12,040 nt of DNA, from positions 1,898 to 13,937 of the forward strand of contig DAWB01000142.1 of the NCBI GenBank assembly GCA_002505805.1, read 5' to 3'. How positions within the stretch are numbered: position 1 is the stretch's first letter; each line of letters opens with the position of its first letter. This document shows, piece by piece, positions 7,455-12,040 of this stretch. Below the pieces are notes generated by a model, which saw nothing but the letters and a program-made list of their open reading frames with translations, did not search any database and was not told the DNA's origin. This DNA comes from Methanosaeta sp. UBA80 (GTDB lineage: Archaea > Halobacteriota > Methanosarcinia > Methanotrichales > Methanotrichaceae). A program made the translations under genes and the position numbers.

Positions 7455-8438
7455 TTAATCGGCCCGATCATAGAAGCTGGTGTCAAAGAGATCCTCTTCT
7501 GTCAGCATCTGTGTTTTATGGTTTTCCTGGCGGTAGCTTCGAACATACTCGATGGTGGACGGGATCTGCAGGTGGGGATCGCTTATCCATCTGCCATCCC
7601 AGGTCTTTATAGAGTATTCTACCATCTCCAGGTCCTGGCTGGTGTGATTGGCATAGATCTGTGCTGCCTCCTCGGGATGAGAATTGACATATTCTGTAGC
7701 CTTGATATGGATTCTGACTATCTGCTCCACCAGATCGGGTTGATTGCGGATGAGATTGCCGCTGATCACCAGGCTGCAGCAGGCGTGTCCAGGCCACATC
7801 TCTCCCGAGGCCACCTCCGATCTTCCCTTATTTGCCATCTCGATTATGGCGGGGGCGGGATGAGGCAGGAACACCGCGTCGACCTCGCCCGACATAATAG
7901 CTGAAACCGCATCTCCTGGACCCATTGCCTCTATATCCGAATCCGAGATATTAACGCCATTTTCAGCCAGCCATTTCCGTAATATGATATCTTGAATCGA
8001 TCCAGGAGGGAAGGTGGAGATTTTCATATTGGCTATGGATGGAGGACCCCGGTAGGGCACATCAGAGCCAAAGACCAGGTCGGAGCCGTTGATGTTTACT
8101 GCGGCCACAATCCGGGCATCCAGTCCCTGATATATGGCTGCTATTGGCGGCGAGGTACCTACATAAGCAATGTCCAGCTCTCCCGACATCATGGCCTGCA
8201 TCTCCGGAGGACCGGAGGGAAATCCGAACTCACGGACTTCTTTGATCCCAAATGGCTCCAGATCCTCCTTCCACCAGCCCAGATCGGTGGCTACCATCTC
8301 CGTTATTTGGTGGGTGCTGGGCTGGTAGCCGATTCGCAGAGTGGTTATATTCTCGTTTTTGTTCTCTGAGGGGGATATGCAGCCTGAAAAAACCAGAGAG
8401 ACAGACAAAAAGAGTCCCAGAAGAATTGAACTCTTCAA
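7455..8438 (-). CDS. ABC transporter substrate-binding lipoprotein, NitT/TauT (SsuA/TauA) type
   Basis: 327 residues. It begins with a signal peptide and lipobox (LVFSGC, lipidated C20), so it should be anchored on the outer face of the membrane. The body matches the periplasmic-binding fold of the nitrate/sulfonate/taurine group: LRIGYQPSTH at 34-43, GPPEMQAMMSGELDIAYVGT around 76-95, and a second lobe with IMSGEVDAVFLPHPAPAI. Members deliver small anions, sulfonates or thiamine-precursor pyrimidines to a permease and ATPase; the ligand cannot be told here. No permease or ATPase gene is adjacent. The start is TTG at 8436-8438, supported by GAGG (plus-strand 8447-8450) 8 bases upstream and by correct placement of the signal peptide. 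It is on the same strand as thiL but 259 bases away, probably with its own promoter. Confidence 0.88.
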   Translation of the reverse strand: MKSSILLGLFLSVSLVFSGCISPSENKNENITTLRIGYQPSTHQITEMVATDLGWWKEDLEPFGIKEVREFGFPSGPPEMQAMMSGELDIAYVGTSPPIAAIYQGLDARIVAAVNINGSDLVFGSDVPYRGPPSIANMKISTFPPGSIQDIILRKWLAENGVNISDSDIEAMGPGDAVSAIMSGEVDAVFLPHPAPAIIEMANKGRSEVASGEMWPGHACCSLVISGNLIRNQPDLVEQIVRIHIKATEYVNSHPEEAAQIYANHTSQDLEMVEYSIKTWDGRWISDPHLQIPSTIEYVRSYRQENHKTQMLTEEDLFDTSFYDRAD

Positions 8439-8477
8439 TGAGATCGCCTCTATTATTAATAAATATATATGTCCATC

Positions 8478-8484
8478 GTATAAA
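8478..8484 (-). promoter_or_regulatory. Putative TATA box of the lipoprotein gene
   Basis: Read leftward, TTTATAC lies about 40 bases before the TTG start. Initiation 25 bases on (near 8456) would give a leader of about 18 bases containing the GAGG site. A second A/T run (8458-8470, TATATATTTATTA when read leftward) lies nearer the gene and is an alternative, but it would place initiation almost at the start codon. Pattern only. Confidence 0.4.
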
Positions 8485-8530
8485 GCCTTTTCCAGCCAAG
8501 ATGGAGGATAGGAGTAGCTGCCATGAATCC

Positions 8531-8569
8531 TATTCCTGGCATAGATATTCCTGGCATAGATACATCTAT
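8531..8569. repeat. 15-bp tandem direct repeat with an adjoining palindrome (operator-like)
   Basis: The 15-base unit TATTCCTGGCATAGA occurs twice in direct tandem (8531-8545 and 8546-8560). The end of the second copy also starts a palindrome, ATAGAT-AC-ATCTAT (8556-8569). The cluster sits 47 bases upstream of the putative TATA box of the lipoprotein gene, between it and thiL. The rest of the 8439-8697 gap holds a small palindrome, ATTCTGAGAAT (8645-8655), and no coding signal I could support. Binding by a regulator is plausible but unproven. Confidence 0.6.
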
Positions 8570-8697
8570 CTTCAAATCGTTCTTTCTTCCCTGCAGCTCG
8601 CAGCTTCTTTTGCGATCTCGGAAATTGGCTCTGACTTTATGTCTATTCTGAGAATTGTCTAGCTGTTAAAGAGGCAGAATTTTCCGGGCTGGCCAAT

Positions 8698-9633
8698 TCA
8701 TATCCCAATCATGTGCTCATACCCCTTCGCCTCCAATCGCCCCCTCTCTCCATCCCTCTCCATCCATATTCCCTCTTTTACCACCTCTCCTATCACCGTC
8801 AGCTGGCAGGCCTGCCGGGCCGCCTCCAGCTTCTCCCTTCCGACACTGAAGACCAGCTCGAAGTCTCCTCCGGCGCAATAAGCCATCTCCACCGCCCTCT
8901 CCCGGCCCACCATCTCCTCCAGGCCTTCGGCTAAAGGCAGCCTCTCCTCGTAGACCACAAATCCCACCCGGCTCGCGGCAGAGAGGTCGGATAGAGATAA
9001 AGCCAGTCCGTCGCTGTTGTCCATCATGGCCGTGACTGCACCGCTTTTAGCCAAGGCCCGGCCCTCCGCCAGGCGTGGCTCAGGCTCCAGCAGCTTTTCA
9101 ATTAAGGGGCTGTCCAGCCCGCCCTGCTGCCAGGCATAGAGCCCTCCGCCGGCACCGCCAAGTGAGCCGGTGGTGCAGAGCAGATCTCCGGGACGCGCCC
9201 CGCTTCTCCTCAAAACCAGATCCTTCTCTACCCACCCCAAGGCTGTGCCGGTCACGGTCAGCTCCTGATGGCTGTCGGTATCCCCTCCCAAGATGCGGGT
9301 GCTGTAGTATGCAGCGCAATCCCGAAATCCGGAAAATAGCTCGTCTATGAAATAAAGGTCGTCTTCAGGAGGCAGCCCCACAGCCATGAGCAGGCCTGCC
9401 GGCTCTGCTCCCATGGCCGCTATGTCGCTCAGATTTACAGCCACCGCCATCCAGCCTATCTGCCAGGGATTCATGATCTCCGGAAAGTCGGTCTGGCGGT
9501 GAAGCATATCGGTCGTCGCCACCAGGTAGCGCTCTCCTGCCTCAATCAGGGCACAGTCGTCATTTTCCACTCCTCCCAGGATCTCGGATATGCGCCGGAT
9601 CAGATCCCTTTCTCTTATAGCTCCTCCCGACAT
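8698..9633 (-). CDS. thiL: Thiamine-monophosphate kinase
   Basis: ThiL phosphorylates thiamine monophosphate to thiamine diphosphate with ATP, the last step of cofactor synthesis, in the cytoplasm. The 311 residues fit the family length (about 300-330). Motifs in order: DDCAL 25-29 (the metal-binding aspartates), TTDMLHRQTDF 40-50, NLSDIAAMGA 67-76, GGDTD 117-120 region, TTGSLGGAGGGL 154-165, MDNSDGL near 208-214, and AGGDFELVF, which corresponds to the common GEDYEL with conservative changes. The ATG at 9633 is supported by AGAGGT (plus-strand 9642-9647) 8 bases upstream. No other thiamine gene is seen in the window. The nearby lipoprotein belongs to a superfamily that includes thiamine-precursor binders, but the gap between them weakens any link. 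Confidence 0.95.
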   Translation of the reverse strand: MSGGAIRERDLIRRISEILGGVENDDCALIEAGERYLVATTDMLHRQTDFPEIMNPWQIGWMAVAVNLSDIAAMGAEPAGLLMAVGLPPEDDLYFIDELFSGFRDCAAYYSTRILGGDTDSHQELTVTGTALGWVEKDLVLRRSGARPGDLLCTTGSLGGAGGGLYAWQQGGLDSPLIEKLLEPEPRLAEGRALAKSGAVTAMMDNSDGLALSLSDLSAASRVGFVVYEERLPLAEGLEEMVGRERAVEMAYCAGGDFELVFSVGREKLEAARQACQLTVIGEVVKEGIWMERDGERGRLEAKGYEHMIGI

Positions 9634-9701
9634 AATCGCCGACCTCTGGCCCAGATGAAAGGAAAAAGTCTATCCCCTGGCAGGCCAATATCAACTCTGG
9701 C

Positions 9702-10661
9702 ATGCCCGATTACAAAAGACTATCCATCTCCAAATCCTTCCCCTTCCTCGCTACCCTGCTATTAATGATGCTCTTGCTTTCTTTTCCCAGCCTGGCCGAG
9801 ATCCGGGTCTGCCCGGAGGGCTGTGAATATTCCAGCCTGGAGCAGGCCCTGAACGCCTCGGCCCGGGATGAAACCATAACCGTTTGCAGCGGCGTATACA
9901 GTCATCCGATGATAGTGGCCGATAGAGTGAAGCTGCATGGCCTCGACACCGGCCAGGGAAAGCCCGCACTCATCCCCCAGGAGGGACAGGCAGTACTGGC
10001 AGCTTCCGGCGCGACCCTGAGCGGCTTCAGGTTTCCAAAAGCCGAGGCCTCTGGCAGCAGACCTGCTCAGAATTGCTCATTGGAGGTGATACTGCCGGCC
10101 AGCATCTACTTCAATGAGTTTTGGGGAAAGGGCAGCGTCTGTCCGGAGGATGCTGCATCCTGGAACTCGAGCCAGGAGATAAACTACCAGTTCGGCAGCC
10201 GGGTTCTGAGAGGCTATCTGGGCAACTACTGGGACGACTACAGAGGATCGGATGAGGATGGAGACGGAATCGGGGACCAGCCCGTATTCCTCAACGAAAA
10301 AAATATAGACTATCATCCCCTGATGTATCCTGTGGACAATTATAGGATACCTGAGGAGAAAGAGACTGAGACGGAGCTCATAAGGGCAAGGGTGGGTGAA
10401 CCCTTTACCATAGCCCTTCCCTCCAATCCCACCACCGGATATACCTGGATCATGGATTATGATAATGTCCTGCTCAGGGCGGAGGACGCCCAGTTCGAGC
10501 CGTCCGCCTCAAATTCCATTCGCTTAGGGGCGGGAGGCACTTCTGTATTCGCATTCACTCCCCACCTCAAGGGCAAGACCACCATTCGCTTCGTCTACAA
10601 GCGCCCCTGGGAGAACATCGTGGCCGACACCAGAGCATTTTATGTGGAGATAATCGCCTGA
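9702..10661 (+). CDS. Secreted short NosD-like protein fused to a chagasin (I42) protease-inhibitor domain
   Basis: 319 residues. A signal peptide or N-terminal anchor spans about 12-32 (hydrophobic 14-29, SLAEI cleavage-like). Residues 36-112 match the opening of NosD/CASH beta-helix proteins (CPEGCEYSSLEQAL, then VCSGVY and VKLHGLDTGQGKPAL). Residues 134-210 match their usual ending (IYFNEFWGKGSV, YLGNYWDDYRGSDEDGDGIGDQP, DYHPLMYPVDNY). The aspartate-rich DEDGDGIGD could bind calcium. The many beta-helix rungs normally between these ends are almost all missing. Residues 226-319 form a chagasin domain with all three inhibitory loops: NPTTGYTW 242-249, GAGG 276-279 and RPWE 301-304. Chagasins block papain-type cysteine peptidases. 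Nothing in the window is an obvious peptidase target. The ATG at 9702 has no clear SD. It is divergent from thiL, 68 bases away. The domain calls are strong; the biological role is unknown. Confidence 0.88.
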   Translation: MPDYKRLSISKSFPFLATLLLMMLLLSFPSLAEIRVCPEGCEYSSLEQALNASARDETITVCSGVYSHPMIVADRVKLHGLDTGQGKPALIPQEGQAVLAASGATLSGFRFPKAEASGSRPAQNCSLEVILPASIYFNEFWGKGSVCPEDAASWNSSQEINYQFGSRVLRGYLGNYWDDYRGSDEDGDGIGDQPVFLNEKNIDYHPLMYPVDNYRIPEEKETETELIRARVGEPFTIALPSNPTTGYTWIMDYDNVLLRAEDAQFEPSASNSIRLGAGGTSVFAFTPHLKGKTTIRFVYKRPWENIVADTRAFYVEIIA

Positions 10662-10756
10662 AACGGGACGGGAACGAAATTATGCCGCAGGAGATAGGAG
10701 GGCTCATGCCGGGCTTTCCTTTGGGCATGGAAAAAAAATAAAAGAATAGAGGGAAT

Positions 10757-10762
10757 GGGAGG
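10757..10762 (+). promoter_or_regulatory. Ribosome binding site of the PC4-like gene
   Basis: GGGAGG ends only 3 bases before the ATG at 10766, which is short spacing. An A/T run at 10731-10745 upstream could hold a TATA box, although it would place initiation very close to the gene; if so, read-through from the chagasin gene 104 bases upstream may matter. Confidence 0.45.
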
Positions 10763-10765
10763 ATC

Positions 10766-11020
10766 ATGGCTGAGATTGGAAGGCTGAGGAAGAACGAGAC
10801 CACCGAGATCGTGGTGCAGAAGACGGAGTATCGGGGAGCGGTGGGAATAGACCTCAGGGAGTATGTGACCAGCGAGAGGTATACCGGGTGGTCCAAGAAT
10901 GGGATTAGAATACCCGTAGAGCAGTGGCCGGACTTCAAAGCCATCCTTGACGGGGTCGATCTGGGGGAGAAAGAGAAGAAAGAAGGTGGATCGGACCGGC
11001 CAGCTTCCCAGCAGGTTTGA
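10766..11020 (+). CDS. PC4/Sub1-like ssDNA-binding transcriptional coactivator domain protein
   Basis: 84 residues. Residues 3-64 resemble the C-terminal domain of the PC4 coactivator family: IGRLRKNETTEIVVQ, GIDLREY at 27-33, GWSKNGIRIPVEQW at 41-54, and FKAIL. Proteins of this fold dimerise and bind single-stranded DNA through a curved beta surface; archaeal and bacterial members are short like this one. The last 20 residues are charged and probably disordered. In an archaeon, with its eukaryote-like RNA polymerase, a role in transcription or ssDNA handling is reasonable, but is inferred. The unrecognised gene at 11024 follows after 3 bases, so the two are probably co-transcribed. Confidence 0.8.
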   Translation: MAEIGRLRKNETTEIVVQKTEYRGAVGIDLREYVTSERYTGWSKNGIRIPVEQWPDFKAILDGVDLGEKEKKEGGSDRPASQQV

Positions 11021-11023
11021 GCC

Positions 11024-11839
11024 TTGCAGCAGGATGATAGAGCCAGGTTCGAAGAAGAGTACAGACAATGGATCAGGCTCATGTCCCTTGACGCCGCCTG
11101 CCGGCTGTCCTCCCTGCCTGACTCTGAGCAGAAGAGGCTGCTGGCCTCTTATCAGGAGATGAAGGGTCCGAAACATGTATTTCGCGAAACTCCTTCCTGG
11201 GAGCGGATAGGAAAGCTGGCCGGCGAGAGAATCACCTCCTTTATCGTTGTGGAGACAGAGGCGGTAACCTTCTTTCCCTCCGCTGCTTTAGCTCCCCCCG
11301 GAGCGCTGGACTATGCTGTGGCCATGAACCGCCGCCTCTTCTGTGGGGATAAATGGTATCCCATAATCTCCTTGAACTCCCAATACATTCGCCGCAGCAG
11401 CGACCGCATCCTGGCCTTTGCCCTGGAGCATGAGCTGGAGATGAGCCGCATCTATCAGGAGATGGTCTCCCCCGGCAAGATCATCTCCCCCGATCAGAAG
11501 AGGAATATCATGCTCTCCGCTCAGGAGAATACAGAGAAGAAGCTGACCATAACCCCCGAGGAGCTGAGAGAGGATGACCGGCTGATGCAAGATCTCGCAT
11601 TATGCTCTCCCCTTCTGCCCAAGCCCTATGCCGAGATGGCTCTGCTCTGCTATCTGGAGGAGAATCTGCCCCGGCTGGAGGGCTATGGCAGAGCAAGCTG
11701 GAGCGATGAGGAGGAGGCCTTCGGAAGAGAGCTGGCCGCAGAGTTCTCCGGCTGGAAGGATTTCACCATACAGACCTACAATCTATTTCTGCGAGAGATG
11801 GCGGCAAATATACGGGACGCTAACCGGGGATACGCCTGA
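11024..11839 (+). CDS. Conserved-looking hypothetical protein, function not recognised
   Basis: 271 residues, with no family I recognise. It appears soluble, without a signal peptide or membrane segment. It is strongly helical and charged at both ends. A beta-like stretch at about 69-84 (RITSFIVVETEAVTFF) is followed by WYPIISLNSQYIRR (111-124) and an acidic helix FALEHELEMSRIYQEM (132-147). HELEM at 136-140 is not an HExxH zinc site. A leucine-rich part at 190-216 precedes a tail with aromatics (SGWKDFTIQTYNLFLREM, 242-259). The first codon is TTG at 11024-11026, 3 bases after the PC4-like stop, with a weak AGG upstream; the first in-frame ATG would remove 19 residues, so the exact start is uncertain. 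Its place between a PC4-like gene and aIF2-gamma suggests a housekeeping or information-processing context, without showing a function. Confidence 0.75.
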   Translation: MQQDDRARFEEEYRQWIRLMSLDAACRLSSLPDSEQKRLLASYQEMKGPKHVFRETPSWERIGKLAGERITSFIVVETEAVTFFPSAALAPPGALDYAVAMNRRLFCGDKWYPIISLNSQYIRRSSDRILAFALEHELEMSRIYQEMVSPGKIISPDQKRNIMLSAQENTEKKLTITPEELREDDRLMQDLALCSPLLPKPYAEMALLCYLEENLPRLEGYGRASWSDEEEAFGRELAAEFSGWKDFTIQTYNLFLREMAANIRDANRGYA

Positions 11840-11861
11840 ATCCGGGCCGGGGGACAGGAAG

Positions 11862-11870
11862 TATTTAATA
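11862..11870 (+). promoter_or_regulatory. Putative TATA box of the aIF2-gamma gene
   Basis: TATTTAATA is a good match to an archaeal box A and is preceded by purine-rich CAGGAAG, which could act as a BRE. Initiation about 25 bases downstream (near 11892) gives a leader of about 28 bases with the SD site inside. This suggests aIF2-gamma has its own promoter despite following the preceding gene closely. Confidence 0.6.
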
Positions 11871-11905
11871 GTGATCGCCATCTATTCCCGTTCATTGCAA
11901 TCCTT

Positions 11906-11912
11906 AAGGAGA
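11906..11912 (+). promoter_or_regulatory. Ribosome binding site that fixes a TTG start
   Basis: AAGGAGA lies 7 bases before the TTG at 11920. No ATG is available between it and the conserved GTPase core, so this site decides the start. Confidence 0.8.
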
Positions 11913-11919
11913 TTTTAAT

Positions 11920-12040
11920 TTGGCAAAATCCGATATCAAACCCGAGTCTGGCTCAGATTCCAATGCCGGGGCAGAAAAGGCTGCCATCCTCAAGCCGGAG
12001 GTAAACATCGGCATGGTGGGCCATGTCGATCACGGCAAGA
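11920..12040 (+). CDS. Translation initiation factor aIF2, gamma subunit (5' part only)
   Basis: The first 40 codons are in the window. aIF2-gamma is the GTPase subunit of the heterotrimer that brings initiator Met-tRNA to the small ribosomal subunit. The stretch VNIGMVGHVDHGK at residues 28-40 is the conserved opening of the GTPase domain, with the P-loop (GHVDHGK) running off the edge. Start is TTG at 11920-11922, chosen from the AAGGAGA site 7 bases upstream. Compared with the short N-termini common in this family, there is an extra lead of about 20 polar, serine- and acid-rich residues that looks disordered. SelB and EF1A share the P-loop, but the EVNIGMVGHVDHGK wording favours aIF2-gamma. 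Confidence 0.9.
   Translation, partial: MAKSDIKPESGSDSNAGAEKAAILKPEVNIGMVGHVDHGK

Noticed and set aside
7518..8369. Plus-strand open frames opposite the lipoprotein gene
   Set aside because: They are shadows of a protein with a clear lipobox and binding-protein motifs, and lack any family signal of their own.
10705..10729. CATGCC / GGCATG inverted repeat as a transcription terminator after the chagasin gene
   Set aside because: Arms are only 6 bp with a 13-base loop, and the following run is A-rich on the plus strand, not T-rich; read on the minus strand, the T run comes before the hairpin. It does not fit a terminator for either direction.
10567..11176. Overlapping minus-strand open frames of about 170-180 codons opposite the PC4-like gene
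   Set aside because: The plus-strand proteins have recognisable family motifs and SD sites; the minus-strand products are low-complexity (Pro/Ser/Leu/Phe-rich) shadows.
11429..11443. HELEM in the unrecognised protein as a zinc-protease HExxH motif
   Set aside because: The second histidine is missing (H-E-L-E-M), and no supporting metal ligand downstream is evident.

Overview
The window looks like a chromosome segment of a methanogenic euryarchaeon, most likely Methanothrix (Methanosaeta) or a close relative. The evidence is the start of archaeal initiation factor aIF2-gamma at the right edge, an archaeal-type ThiL, a PC4-like ssDNA-binding protein, a CHASE4 multi-PAS sensor, archaeal TATA-like boxes, and several GTG/TTG starts with Shine-Dalgarno sites. 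The genus is an inference from protein character, not from a marker gene. I saw no rRNA, tRNA, CRISPR array or insertion sequence, and no gap between genes exceeds 300 bases.

Left part (1-2407, minus strand): the N-terminal two thirds or so of a radical SAM protein (1-594), preceded by a 576-residue protein with an intact metallo-beta-lactamase domain and a C-terminal region that resembles a degenerate histidine-kinase-type ATPase (677-2407). Left-centre (2528-7454, plus strand), divergent from it across a 120-base promoter region: a 1399-residue membrane sensor (CHASE4, HAMP, five PAS, SpoIIE-type PP2C phosphatase, RsbW-type kinase), then two small STAS-domain anti-sigma-factor-antagonist-like proteins. 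This is a complete partner-switching cassette: sensor, phosphatase, kinase and two switch proteins. Its usual bacterial target, a sigma factor, does not exist in archaea. The divergent MBL/pseudo-kinase protein is the nearest candidate target, which is a hypothesis.

Centre-right (7455-9633, minus strand): thiamine-monophosphate kinase (thiL), then, after a 259-base gap with operator-like repeats, a lone SsuA/TauA-type substrate-binding lipoprotein whose gene ends exactly where the second STAS gene ends.

Right part (9702-12040, plus strand): a secreted protein joining a nearly helix-less NosD-like domain to a chagasin (I42) cysteine-protease-inhibitor domain; a PC4-like protein; an unrecognised 271-residue protein; and the first 40 codons of aIF2-gamma behind its own promoter.

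The most interesting parts are the partner-switching cassette with its divergent MBL protein, and the mini-NosD/chagasin fusion.
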